A DNA stretch of 64,000 bases from an uncultured Chloroflexales bacterium (GCA_937902315.1 CALGUG010000033.1:62001-126000); one strand, 5' to 3'; shown: positions 25,495 through 33,539, numbered from the stretch's first letter. A program made the numbers and translations. Notes: generated by a model from the letters alone, not told the origin.

Positions 25495-26829
25495 ATGACA
25501 AAAATTACCTTCATCGGTGCAGGCAGTTTAGGGTTCACCCGTGGTTTGGTGCGCGATATTCTCACCTTCCCACTTCTTCAAGATGCAACACTCTGTTTGA
25601 TGGACATCGACGCAGAGCGCCTCGACTTTGCGAAGCGCGCTTGTGAGCGCATCATCGAACTGGGCAACTACCCCGCTAAGGTCGAAGCTACCATGGACCG
25701 TGCCGAAGCGCTCAAGGGTGCCGATGTAGTGCTGGTCACCATTCTGGCCGGCGGCCTGGAAGTATGGCGCCACGATATCGAGATCCCGACCCGCTACGGT
25801 GTCGACACCAACATCGGTGATACCCGTGGTCCTTCGGGCATCTTCCGCGGTCTGCGCACCATTCCGGTGCTGCTCGACATCGCCCGCGATATGGAGCGCT
25901 ACTGCCCCGATGCAACCATGCTCAACTACACCAACCCGATGGTGATGTTGTGCCGCGCTGTCCAGAGCCAGACCAGCATCAAGATGACCGGTCTCTGCCA
26001 CAGTGTCCAAGGCACCTCCGAGATGCTGGCCCGCTGGATCGGTGCTCCCTACGAGGAGATCACCTACACCTGTGCTGGTATCAACCACATGGCGTGGTAC
26101 CTCAAGTTCGAGTGGAATGGCAAGGATGCCTATCCGTTGATTCGCAAGGCCATCACCGAGAACCCCGAGATCTACAACGAAGAGCAGGTTCGCAACGAGA
26201 TGTTCTTGGCACTCGACTACTACGTCACCGAGTCGAGCGGCCACAACTCCGAATACAACTGGTGGTTCCGCAAGCGCCCCGACCTGATCGAGAAGTACTG
26301 CACCCATGGCACAGGCTGGAACCCGGGCCACTCGCAGTACATCATCAAGAGCTACGAAGCACGCCAAGACACCTGGCGCGACGACGCCAAGAAGTGGTTC
26401 GCTAGCGACAACCCCATTTCGCTGGAGCGCGGCCACGAGTACGCAGCTTACATCATCAACGCGCTGATGGGCGGCGAGCCGTTCGAGTTCAACGGCAACG
26501 TGCTCAACACCGGCAAGCTGATCAGCAACCTGCCCGAGACCGCATGTGTTGAGGTTCCGGTTTGGGCCAGCAAGAAGGGCCTGAGCCCGGTTCACGTCGG
26601 TGCGCTGCCTCCGTCGGTCGCTATGCTGACCGGCCTGACCTCGCAGCTCGAAGAGCTGGCTATCGAAGGCGCTTTGACCGGCGATCCTCGCATGGTCTAC
26701 CAAGCGATCGCCCACGACCCGCTCACCGCAGCTGTGCTGTCGCTGCAAGAGATCAAGACCATGGTCAACGAGATGTTCGCCAAGAACCGCGACTATCTGC
26801 CGCAGTTCAAGCACTTTGTCGTCGACTAA
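25495..26829 (+). CDS. GH4 alpha-glycosidase, probably alpha-galactosidase
   Basis: A 444-residue NAD- and Mn-dependent glycosidase of family GH4, most like MelA-type alpha-galactosidases. The N-terminal Rossmann motif is FIGAGSLGF (7-15). The metal ligands appear as Cys168 in GLCHSVQG and His198 in GINHMAW. The stretch NIGDTRGPSGIFRGLRTIP is typical of the family. GH4 enzymes oxidise C3 of the sugar, eliminate the aglycone and re-add water. With the dehydratase upstream it suggests use of galactosides. The ATG follows AGGGGG. Strong codon bias suggests high expression. A terminator hairpin follows. Confidence 0.92.
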   Translation: MTKITFIGAGSLGFTRGLVRDILTFPLLQDATLCLMDIDAERLDFAKRACERIIELGNYPAKVEATMDRAEALKGADVVLVTILAGGLEVWRHDIEIPTRYGVDTNIGDTRGPSGIFRGLRTIPVLLDIARDMERYCPDATMLNYTNPMVMLCRAVQSQTSIKMTGLCHSVQGTSEMLARWIGAPYEEITYTCAGINHMAWYLKFEWNGKDAYPLIRKAITENPEIYNEEQVRNEMFLALDYYVTESSGHNSEYNWWFRKRPDLIEKYCTHGTGWNPGHSQYIIKSYEARQDTWRDDAKKWFASDNPISLERGHEYAAYIINALMGGEPFEFNGNVLNTGKLISNLPETACVEVPVWASKKGLSPVHVGALPPSVAMLTGLTSQLEELAIEGALTGDPRMVYQAIAHDPLTAAVLSLQEIKTMVNEMFAKNRDYLPQFKHFVVD

Positions 26830-26853
26830 TTCCACCCGTTGCTAACATAAAGA

Positions 26854-26886
26854 AGCCCTCACATACTGGTTATGTGAGGGCTCTTT
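26854..26886 (+). terminator. Terminator of the galactoside operon
   Basis: A perfect 12-bp stem AGCCCTCACATA/TATGTGAGGGCT with a 5-nt loop is followed by CTTTTAAT, 25 bp after the GH4 stop. Confidence 0.88.
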
Positions 26887-26925
26887 TAATTCGTTTAGGA
26901 GACTGAAAACGGTATTGACAAAGGT

Positions 26926-27087
26926 TTATTGAAGCAGATCATGCTCAAACCAGATACGTTCTGTGATCATTGGTGACTGCGTGTCCGTTTCCAGCACTTC
27001 AGCCGCAATGTAAGCTGCCAGATAGGGCTTGATCATCCCATTCTCCACAGCTTCTTCCAGAATGGTCAGCATATCTTCCTTAGACAT
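26926..27087 (-). CDS. 53-residue soluble protein of unknown function
   Basis: A short gene I do not recognise. The protein starts MSKEDMLTILEEAVENGMIK, then PYLAAYIAAEVLETD, and ends ERIWFEHDLLQ. It is mostly acidic helix, with no signal or membrane segment. The start codon is preceded by GAGGAGG with ideal spacing, and composition and codon use look coding. It is transcribed towards the terminator of the GH4 gene. Upstream lies a nested inverted repeat at 27125-27190 that may control it. Confidence 0.65.
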   Translation of the reverse strand: MSKEDMLTILEEAVENGMIKPYLAAYIAAEVLETDTQSPMITERIWFEHDLLQ

Positions 27088-27124
27088 ACCGCGCCTCCTC
27101 ATTCTATTGTTAATATTTTCGACT

Positions 27125-27190
27125 CATTGATGTAAAGACTCTCGAAAAAACCATCTAACAAACTGTTAGATAGTATTTCTTTACTCAATG
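27125..27190. repeat. Nested inverted repeat upstream of the 53-residue gene
   Basis: Outer arms CATTGATGTAAAGA (27125-27138) and TCTTTACTCAATG (27178-27190) match except for one extra base. Inner arms ATCTAACA (27153-27160) and TGTTAGAT (27164-27171) are perfect with a 3-nt loop. It could be an operator pair or an RNA hairpin. The rest of 27088-27363 is AT-rich without a gene. Confidence 0.55.
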
Positions 27191-27363
27191 ACGCCTTCAC
27201 GACGTTGATAGAACGCATCATACCATGAAAGACTTCTCATTTCAAATAGTTTATCTTTAAAAACAATCGTAATCTATCGATATAAACTATCCAAACGAAG
27301 TCTTGTGGCATCTAACACAATCTTCTATATTCTGCCAACGCCGAAATATCAGCTTTAGAAGAA

Positions 27364-28659
27364 CTAGGCACTCTGGGCTGGGTTGCGCTGACGATCGGGC
27401 AGTTGTAACACCATGTAGAGGCCAAGCGCCGAAAAGAGCAAACCAACAATAAACAACCCGTAATAGCCCACATAATTTACTATTTGGCCGCCGATCACGG
27501 GCAAGAGCGTAATCACCCCTAACAAGGTGTTTGCCAAACCGATATAGCTAGGACGCTCGTTTTCGGGCACAATCTCCATCAAATAGGTGAGACCTGCGAT
27601 ATTCGAGCCGTCGAGCGATAAACCGACCAAAATATAGACTAGCGCCATCACAAGGCCGACCCATGTTACGCTTAGCCCAACAAGCTGCGCCAGCCACGGC
27701 CCAACCAGCGCGATAAAGGGGGTTGCCACAATGAGAATGCCCGTTAAGAACATCAATCGTTTGTTGCCCTGACGGTCGCTCACCCGCCCCCAATAGATGT
27801 TAGAGAGCGCTCCGCTGATGGCGCGAATACCTACATAGGCGCCTGCCATACTCACGGGCACTTGCAGAACCTCGGTCGCATAGATGATGTAAAACGGCTC
27901 ACCGATCTGGCCCGCACGCAGCAAAACGCGCGCCGCAATAAAAGTGCGATAGGGTTTGTTCGCGCGTAAGATCTCGGGAGCTTTGCGCAAACTGGCCCAA
28001 AAACCCACCATCGGCCCAACATTGGTCTGGGGCGGCTCTTTTACAAGGCTGAAGATCAATAGGCCGACCGCGATGATAATCAGCGATGTCAGCGAGAGCA
28101 CACCATAGTTGTAGGGGAAGGGCAACGGCGCCGCATCGCTCATCATCCAGCTCGCCAAGGGGCCAGCGATCGCAAAAGCCAGCAAGCCGCCAAACAACTG
28201 GCGTCGACCAAAAAAACGACCGCGCTGCTGCAACGGCACAACTTTAGCGACCACATCTTGAAAGGCCAGTGCGCTCGTTCCGCCGCCGACGTTATAAACC
28301 GTATAACAAAGCAGAATCGCTCCAACCACGAGGTGGCTCGGCAGCCAAGTCGCGCCAAAGATACAGAGCGTCATTAGGGCATAAGCCGTAATGCGAACGA
28401 TAGCCGAACGATGATAAAGAGGAAGTTTATAGGGGAGAGCTTGAAGGCGTCCGCCCACAAGCATCTGAGGTAACAACCATCCACCACTTTGCAGTGCTGG
28501 AATCAAACCGACCATTCCCAACGAACCGCCTAATTGTCGTATCAAGAGGCTTAGCACCAACGAACCGTTATTGAGTGCCTCGCCAAAAGTAAACAACATG
28601 CCATTTAGTACACCATAGAGGATATTGCGGCGTACCGTTTTAGGATCAGGAGATTGCAC
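27364..28659 (-). CDS. Major facilitator superfamily transporter
   Basis: A 431-residue membrane transporter with about twelve hydrophobic segments in two groups of six. The loop after the second half starts, IYWGRVSDRQGNKRLM, is the MFS motif A variant between segments 8 and 9. The first half shows FQDVVAKVVPLQQRGRFFGRRQLFGG in the central part. Substrate cannot be read from the sequence. It stands alone on the minus strand, with 276 bp separating it from the small acidic protein gene. Confidence 0.88.
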   Translation of the reverse strand: MQSPDPKTVRRNILYGVLNGMLFTFGEALNNGSLVLSLLIRQLGGSLGMVGLIPALQSGGWLLPQMLVGGRLQALPYKLPLYHRSAIVRITAYALMTLCIFGATWLPSHLVVGAILLCYTVYNVGGGTSALAFQDVVAKVVPLQQRGRFFGRRQLFGGLLAFAIAGPLASWMMSDAAPLPFPYNYGVLSLTSLIIIAVGLLIFSLVKEPPQTNVGPMVGFWASLRKAPEILRANKPYRTFIAARVLLRAGQIGEPFYIIYATEVLQVPVSMAGAYVGIRAISGALSNIYWGRVSDRQGNKRLMFLTGILIVATPFIALVGPWLAQLVGLSVTWVGLVMALVYILVGLSLDGSNIAGLTYLMEIVPENERPSYIGLANTLLGVITLLPVIGGQIVNYVGYYGLFIVGLLFSALGLYMVLQLPDRQRNPAQSA

Positions 28660-29160
28660 TGTTCCATCGCCTTATTGTTTTGAGGAGTTAGATCGAAGTT
28701 GTTCAACAGAATAGCTATCATCACCAGATCTTAGCTTGATAAGGCTAAACAACACCTCAAAACATCCAATCATAGAGAAATGCCATTCTTCCTATCATAC
28801 CACCAAGCTCTAGAAATTTGTGTGCATAGATCTTGCTAGATTTTTTTGGCTTATCGTTCTTTTTCATAAGAAATTATTACAGGTGATCATATCCAGCTCG
28901 CTGGAGATCATCCCTGCACTTCCGTCATCACCTACACCGCACCAGCAGCCGAAACCTGTAATACCCCTCGCTCTTTGACTAGCATTGTGTCGTGCAATGG
29001 GCTCGGCCAGCCTAAGGGAATACTACAAACGGCCATTTTTAATGGTAAGGCGTACCTTTCGCAATTTTCAAGCGGTTTGTTTGCACGTCTACATCTCAGC
29101 ACTCGCCCCTGTACCTCTCTATGTAGCCGACAAACTGAAACCATTCACAGTATAAGGAGG
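28660..29160. other. Gene-free stretch upstream of the MFS transporter
   Basis: AT-rich DNA with no credible gene. An imperfect inverted repeat (GATCATATCCAGC/GCTGGAGATCATC, 11 of 13 bp) lies at about 28885-28912. Promoters for the two divergent genes must lie here but were not resolved. Confidence 0.4.
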
Positions 29161-29165
29161 ACTCT

Positions 29166-29408
29166 GTGACGGAACGAGAATTTGGTCGGAATGAAAATGT
29201 AAGTGATCGGCAGAGTGCGCGCGATTACTTTCGGCTCTGGGTCCATGAACAACGTGAACGTAAACGGCTTGAAGTAGAGATCCGCTTAGCGATCGCCACT
29301 CTCAACAGCATTCAAAACCTTAAACGCCCCACTCAATATGATCTTCTAGAGCGAATGCGAGCGACTGCAGCACTGCTTAAAGATGCCCTAGAACCAGAAG
29401 ATGCATGA
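29166..29408 (+). CDS. 80-residue charged protein of unknown function
   Basis: A small soluble protein that I do not recognise. It is rich in Arg and Glu and predicted to be mostly helical (ARDYFRLWVHEQRERKRLEV, then LLERMRATAALLKDALEPEDA), possibly a short coiled coil. Translation starts at GTG, eight bases after a strong AAGGAGG. No terminator was seen directly after it. The next features downstream are a palindromic hairpin and a miniature element. Confidence 0.65.
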   Translation: MTEREFGRNENVSDRQSARDYFRLWVHEQRERKRLEVEIRLAIATLNSIQNLKRPTQYDLLERMRATAALLKDALEPEDA

Positions 29409-29542
29409 TCTGTTTATTTAAATTCTAGGCTTTTAAACACCTTATAAATAGAAATCAGATAGACAGCACATGGATATGCTCCTGAATGAGGATCACGCAC
29501 TTCTCTTCCGCTCGCGTAGCATAATCGGGCTGATCTCGGAAC

Positions 29543-29580
29543 AAAAAGAGATCTCGCATTGCAGTGCGAGATCTCTTTTT
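29543..29580. terminator. Perfect bidirectional terminator hairpin
   Basis: A 16-bp perfect stem AAAAAGAGATCTCGCA/TGCGAGATCTCTTTTT with a 6-nt loop, carrying A/T tracts on both sides. It works in either direction on sequence grounds. A miniature element begins at the very next base. Confidence 0.75.
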
Positions 29581-29701
29581 ATACCAAATCCGTTTAAAGA
29601 CGTGCATGCTCTTCGCTCAGAAAAACGAAAAGCCGGGAAAGATCGAGTCACGTTCCGCTCTGCCAAAGGCCAAAGAGAAGCTAATCAACCGGGTTTGGTA
29701 T
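29581..29701 (-). repeat. Intact ATACCAAATCCG miniature element, inverted
   Basis: This 121-bp copy is in the opposite orientation to those at 22942 and 31165. It opens ATACCAAATCCGTTTAAAGA and ends AATCAACCGGGTTTGGTAT. It abuts the 29543-29580 hairpin with no gap. Confidence 0.85.
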
Positions 29702-29725
29702 CCTACGTGGTTCAAAACACACAGC

Positions 29726-30265
29726 TTAGGGCGCATCTGGCAAAACGAGCAATTGAGCGGGCATAAATGGCATTTGGGCAGCCTGAGTCGCAGTTGGCAT
29801 CATCGGTGTAGCCGAGACCGCCAGTGTTGGCACCACCTGAGGCGCAGCTTGGCTCTGGCTCGATAAGCTGGACAAAGCGGTTTGGGCCGCCGAGATCGGC
29901 GTTTGGACCACAGGCGCGGTGTAGCTATGGGTCAAAGCGCGCCAAGGCTGCAACGAGGGGATCGTCAAGATACAAAACAGCATCAAGGTCGCGACGGCGA
30001 GCGGCATCGAGACTAAAGGATGGTTCCAAAAACCCCGCTTGCGCGACACAACAGCCGCCTGCCCAAGGGCGCCCGTCAATAACTGCTGACGTAAACGCAA
30101 GCGCTGCTGGCTTTGGGCACTGAAATCGCGCTTGGTCAAGGCCCGGGCGATGTCTAAGGTCGCAGCATAATCGGTTGGCAGACCTTCGTGATCGCTCGGC
30201 TCACGCTGCGCTAAAAGCTCGTCGCAATCGTTTGAAAAGCGTTCGGCAATCTCACGTTCGGTCAT
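29726..30265 (-). CDS. Single-span membrane protein, probable anti-sigma partner
   Basis: A 179-residue protein encoded right after the ECF sigma factor, its start overlapping the sigma stop by 4 bp. Residues 1-80 are charged and cytoplasmic, residues at about 85-105 form one membrane segment (SMPLAVATLMLFCILTIP), and the outer part is rich in Ser, Ala, Pro and Gln without a fold I recognise. Position and topology fit an anti-sigma factor. The zinc-binding HxxxCxxC motif of classical anti-sigma domains is absent, so this role rests on context. Confidence 0.65.
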   Translation of the reverse strand: MTEREIAERFSNDCDELLAQREPSDHEGLPTDYAATLDIARALTKRDFSAQSQQRLRLRQQLLTGALGQAAVVSRKRGFWNHPLVSMPLAVATLMLFCILTIPSLQPWRALTHSYTAPVVQTPISAAQTALSSLSSQSQAAPQVVPTLAVSATPMMPTATQAAQMPFMPAQLLVLPDAP

Positions 30266-30867
30266 CGCACCATTCCTTTTTTGTCCAAGCTATCGCGTAA
30301 GCGTCGCATCGCTCGATAGAGAATCACTGCGACATTGCTTTCGCTCAAACCGGTCAAGCTCGCAATACGTCGATTAGTCAATTGCGCGCCATACTTCAAA
30401 GCGATAATATCGCGTTCCCGTTCGCTCAAACCTTCAAGCGCCTCTAACAACTCATCGCGCGTCTCGTCTTTAATCACCAGTTCGTCGGGCTGAGGCGAGT
30501 TGCTGGCCCATTCCCAGATCGCATCGAGCGAGAACCAACGCTGGCGGCGCTGAGCGCGCAGATGATCGCTGATAGCGTTGCGTGCGATCGCAAAGATCCA
30601 AACTGAGAAGGTGCCCTTATCCTCGTTGTAGTGGGAGATGTGCTGTAAGGCACGTTCAAAAATCAGCGCGGTAAGGTCGTCGGCAAGATTCGCATCTTGA
30701 ATGCGATAGCGCACATAGTTATAAATGCGCGGAAAGTAGTGGTCGTAGAGGGCTGCAAAAGCGGCAGGTTCTACAACAGCTTGAGCGACCAACGCGGATT
30801 CATTGCTTAAAACGGCAGCCGTTCCATTCATACGTTTTAGCCTCAGAGCGAAAGCACTACGAGGCAT
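30262..30867 (-). CDS. ECF-type RNA polymerase sigma factor
   Basis: A 201-residue sigma-70 family factor. Region 2 is visible as FAALYDHYFPRIYNYVRYRI, then DLTALIFERAL and FSVWIFAIARNAISDHLRAQ. Region 4 is LSERERDIIALKYGAQLTNR followed by LTGLSESNVAVILYRAMRRL, a typical helix-turn-helix for -35 recognition. It directs transcription of an unknown regulon and is probably held by the downstream membrane protein. The ATG at 30867 has GGAG very close to it; an ATG 36 bp downstream with GAGG at better spacing is an alternative start. Length is typical of ECF factors. Confidence 0.9.
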   Translation of the reverse strand: MPRSAFALRLKRMNGTAAVLSNESALVAQAVVEPAAFAALYDHYFPRIYNYVRYRIQDANLADDLTALIFERALQHISHYNEDKGTFSVWIFAIARNAISDHLRAQRRQRWFSLDAIWEWASNSPQPDELVIKDETRDELLEALEGLSERERDIIALKYGAQLTNRRIASLTGLSESNVAVILYRAMRRLRDSLDKKGMVR

Positions 30868-31164
30868 GTCTCCTTTCTCTTCTAGACCGAATGGACCACG
30901 ACCCCTATCGTGATTGAGTTATTGCCAGATCGAGATAGATGATCTGAAAGCGACCGCCGCCAATTGGCGTCTTTGCTTCATCAGGCATGGGCTGCTCTTC
31001 TGGAAAACACGCTTTTAGCTAGCTCTCTCCCTTCAACAGGCCGCATGTCTCCTGATACACTACGCCCAAGTTTCAACAGTATTACACACTTCATGAGCGC
31101 TTTTCAAATAGAACGAACGCTCGCTCTTGTTAGTGTGCAAGATTTCGCGATGCTGATTGTTGTT

Positions 31165-31329
31165 ATACCAAATCCGGTTGATTAGGTTCTCTTTGGCCTT
31201 CGGCAGAGCAGAACGTGACTCTTTTTGGTGTGTGAAATGTCGCGCGGCAGAGCGGAACGTGACTCGATCTTTCCCGGCTTTTCGTTTTTCTGAGCGAAGA
31301 GCATGCACGTCTTTAAACGGATTTGGTAT
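31165..31329 (+). repeat. ATACCAAATCCG miniature element with internal duplication
   Basis: This 165-bp copy has intact ends (ATACCAAATCCGGTTGATTA and TTTAAACGGATTTGGTAT). It is 44 bp longer than the 121-bp form because GGCAGAGC(A/G)GAACGTGACTC occurs twice, separated by GGTGTGTGAAATGTCGCGC. The surrounding 30868-31536 holds no credible gene. Confidence 0.85.
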
Positions 31330-31419
31330 TATGAGCAGGAGATTGAGACGCTGTTGCTGAGCGAGAAGCAGGAAAAGTGATGATGAAGCACACAGCCAAA
31401 CAGCCCCTGCCTGGAAGGG

Positions 31420-31495
31420 CAAACAGTTTGATAGCCGTAGGCGGACGCGGTAATGCTCTTTTGTATGAATAGAGACCTTTCCGCCTAGGCTATAC
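31420..31495 (-). repeat. Fold-back module, inverse copy
   Basis: TTTGATAGCCGTAGGCGGAC starts at 31427 and is followed by the GAGACCTTTCCGCC end of the module at about 31470. The nearest forward copy is at 34347. Confidence 0.6.
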
Positions 31496-31536
31496 AAGAA
31501 GGTGGATGCAGTTTATTGGTCTAGTGCGTAGGGCGA

Positions 31537-32586
31537 TCAATTCCATGAACGATGAATCAGCCCTTGATCGATGTCGAGCAGGTTATCGAAACCTTGGGCG
31601 AAACAGTCGATGCGCACACCGGCTGGGCTTGCCACGCAGCCCGGCGCGGAGGTCAGGTTGCCACCGAGGTTTTCCCAACTGCCCCACGAGCCGCCCGTCC
31701 ACCAGCTATGGCTCAGATGGCCGCGCTGATCGCGCACAAACAGATCGATGCGATTGGGACGCCAAGCCGTAGCGCTGGGCGCAGAATTGGGCGTGCCGCC
31801 GATATCGAGCCAAGGCTGCCAGCGACTGCCGTTCCACGTGATCTGGAAGAGGCGCCCGTTGGTGCCAACCGCGAAACAGTCGATACGTGTCGGCCCCCAA
31901 GAGGCGCAGCCCGGGGCCGAGTTGATCGCGCCGCTCAATGAGCTCCAGCCCTGCCAGTGCGTGCCGTCCCACCAAAGCTGCCACAATGCGCCATCTCTGC
32001 CGCGCGCGAAGACGTTCAAGCGATTAACATCTAGGGCGATCGCAGCTGGTGCCGATGTGATCTCGCCGCCGAGGTCTTCCCAAGCGCTCCACCTAAGCCC
32101 ATCCCACCAGATGTGCCATAGACCGCTGCTCGTATTCGAAGCGGCGAAACAGTCGATGCGACTGCTGCTCCACGAGACGCAGCTGGGTGCCGAGCGCAGG
32201 TCGCCGCCCAAGTTCTCCCAGCCGCTCCACTGGTTGCCTTCGAGCCAACGGTGAAGCAGTTCGTTGTTGCTGCCGCGCACAAACAGATCGACGCGCGCAT
32301 TGTCGTTCCAAGCGGTCGCCGAGGGAGACGATGTGACCGCGCCGCCCAGCACGGCCCAGTTGCGCCATTGGGCTTGAGCGGGTCGCGAATCGATGCCTAG
32401 CAGATCGGCCCTGAGCGCGGTCTCGCGATCGACTCCGCCAGCCTGCGCACCGCTGTGTTCGGCAGCATAGGCGCTCGTTAGATCAGCGCGATAGACGACG
32501 CTTGTTGAAATACTTATCGTCAACAGGCTTATCATTACTAACAATCCAGCACGCAAGCCAGCTACGACCCGAAAAAGAGCACCCAT
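31537..32586 (-). CDS. Secreted PLL-like beta-propeller lectin
   Basis: A 349-residue protein with an N-terminal hydrophobic signal (residues about 8-30, ending near SAYAAEHSG). It then has six consecutive repeats of about 45 residues with the pattern WxxWxxLGG...SAP...RIDxFxxG...LxHxWW. This is the layout of PLL/tectonin-type sugar-binding propellers. Repeats 2, 4 and 6 each hold a cysteine pair (SAPSCVSW..RIDCFA, SAPGCASW..RIDCFA, SAPGCVAS..RIDCFA). Repeats 1 and 5 have RVDLFVRG or RIDLFVRD instead. It is probably exported to bind glycans of prey, matrix or self. It stands alone and the ligand is unknown. Confidence 0.83.
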   Translation of the reverse strand: MGALFRVVAGLRAGLLVMISLLTISISTSVVYRADLTSAYAAEHSGAQAGGVDRETALRADLLGIDSRPAQAQWRNWAVLGGAVTSSPSATAWNDNARVDLFVRGSNNELLHRWLEGNQWSGWENLGGDLRSAPSCVSWSSSRIDCFAASNTSSGLWHIWWDGLRWSAWEDLGGEITSAPAAIALDVNRLNVFARGRDGALWQLWWDGTHWQGWSSLSGAINSAPGCASWGPTRIDCFAVGTNGRLFQITWNGSRWQPWLDIGGTPNSAPSATAWRPNRIDLFVRDQRGHLSHSWWTGGSWGSWENLGGNLTSAPGCVASPAGVRIDCFAQGFDNLLDIDQGLIHRSWN

Positions 32587-32630
32587 TTTTTTGCTCCTCT
32601 AGCGTTTTATTGCCCTACAGTACTGGCAAT

Positions 32631-32659
32631 TTGCCATCTGTTCACGACCAGAGTATAAT
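32631..32659 (+). promoter_or_regulatory. Promoter of rpmG
   Basis: -35 TTGCCA (32631-32636), a 17-bp spacer and a perfect -10 TATAAT (32654-32659). Transcription should start about 45 bp before the rpmG start. Confidence 0.8.
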
Positions 32660-32710
32660 AAGTGGCAGTGTGTCTAATAGACGATACTCGCTCACATTGA
32701 GGAGATAACC

Positions 32711-32875
32711 ATGGCTAGCAAGAAGGGTAACCGCATCGTTATCAAGCTGCGGAGCACCGAAAGCACATACACCTATACCACCGAGAAGAACCGCCGTAAC
32801 GATCCGAACCGTTTGGAACTGCGCCGCTACGATCCGATTCTGCGACGCCACACCCTGTTCCGCGAAACCAAGTAA
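32711..32875 (+). CDS. rpmG: 50S ribosomal protein L33
   Basis: A 54-residue basic protein, MASKKGNRIVIKLRSTES followed by TYTYTTEKNRRNDPNRLELR and RYDPILRRHTLFRETK, which is L33 of the large ribosomal subunit along its full length. It lacks the two CxxC pairs of zinc-binding L33, so it is the zinc-independent form. GAGGAG precedes the ATG. It has its own promoter and terminator and is not next to other ribosomal genes. Confidence 0.95.
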   Translation: MASKKGNRIVIKLRSTESTYTYTTEKNRRNDPNRLELRRYDPILRRHTLFRETK

Positions 32876-32902
32876 GTTGTTACTCAGAGTAGTGCAGTAA
32901 AG

Positions 32903-32936
32903 AAGGTGTGAGAGCGTTTGTTCTCACGCCTTTTTG
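32903..32936 (+). terminator. Terminator of rpmG
   Basis: An 11-bp stem AAGGTGTGAGA/TCTCACGCCTT (one G-U pair) is followed by TTTTT, 27 bp after the stop. Confidence 0.88.
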
Positions 32937-32979
32937 CATGCTTGGACACAACGCTTCTGTAGCCTCTCATTGCGTCTCG

Positions 32980-32988
32980 TGCTACAAT
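32980..32988 (+). promoter_or_regulatory. Extended -10 of the receiver gene
   Basis: TGCTACAAT, an extended -10, lies about 50 bp before the start. The surrounding GTGCTACAATGGC is identical to the sequence upstream of mdh (48329-48341). Confidence 0.5.
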
Positions 32989-33040
32989 GGCCTCACTATG
33001 AGACAGCCTTATTGGTACACTCACATTTTCACGAGGCCAT

Positions 33041-33424
33041 ATGAAAGTTCTAGTTATCGACGATAACGAATTGATGCAGCAAGTGCTCTCGCACTTCCTT
33101 GCAATGATGGGCCACGAATCTACACCAGCGCTATCGCTCAAAAGTGCACTCCAGCTCAGCTCGCAACAATCGTTCGATTCCTACCTGATCGATATGTACC
33201 TCCCCGATGCAGAAGGACCAGAGGTACTCGAAGCGCTTCGCAAACTGCCCGGCAACTCAAACCCGCTCGCTATTGCCATCAGCGGCGACACCTTTATCCC
33301 GCAATCGGTCTTGAAACGGGCAGGCTTTCTCTCGTATCTTACCAAGCCGATCCAATTTTCGGAATTCCAAGCACACATGAACCGTATCAGCCAGCTCTTA
33401 GCAACGCCAAAAAACGACTCGTAA
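33041..33424 (+). CDS. Stand-alone response-regulator receiver
   Basis: A 127-residue receiver domain with no output domain. Acidic pair Asp7-Asp8 in VIDDNE, phosphorylation site Asp51 in LIDMYLPDAEG, switch Ser81 in ISGDTF, and Lys102 in YLTKPIQF are all present, so it should be phosphorylated. Single-domain receivers act in phosphorelays or by protein binding. No kinase is adjacent; the nearest in this window is at 49717. The ATG at 33041 follows CGAGG. Confidence 0.88.
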   Translation: MKVLVIDDNELMQQVLSHFLAMMGHESTPALSLKSALQLSSQQSFDSYLIDMYLPDAEGPEVLEALRKLPGNSNPLAIAISGDTFIPQSVLKRAGFLSYLTKPIQFSEFQAHMNRISQLLATPKNDS

Positions 33425-33539
33425 ACCAAGCATTCCTCCCTTACATCCCAGTCACACTTTTCCAACAGCACGCCCCAGCTCAAGTATAATGAGGTCATGC
33501 TAGACCTTTAGGCACCTCTATCTGCAATTTACGAGTTCC

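Noticed and set aside
25528..26835. Minus-strand frame of 435 codons opposite the GH4 gene
   Set aside because: It mirrors the plus-strand codon bias and shows no motif. The GH4 gene explains the region fully.
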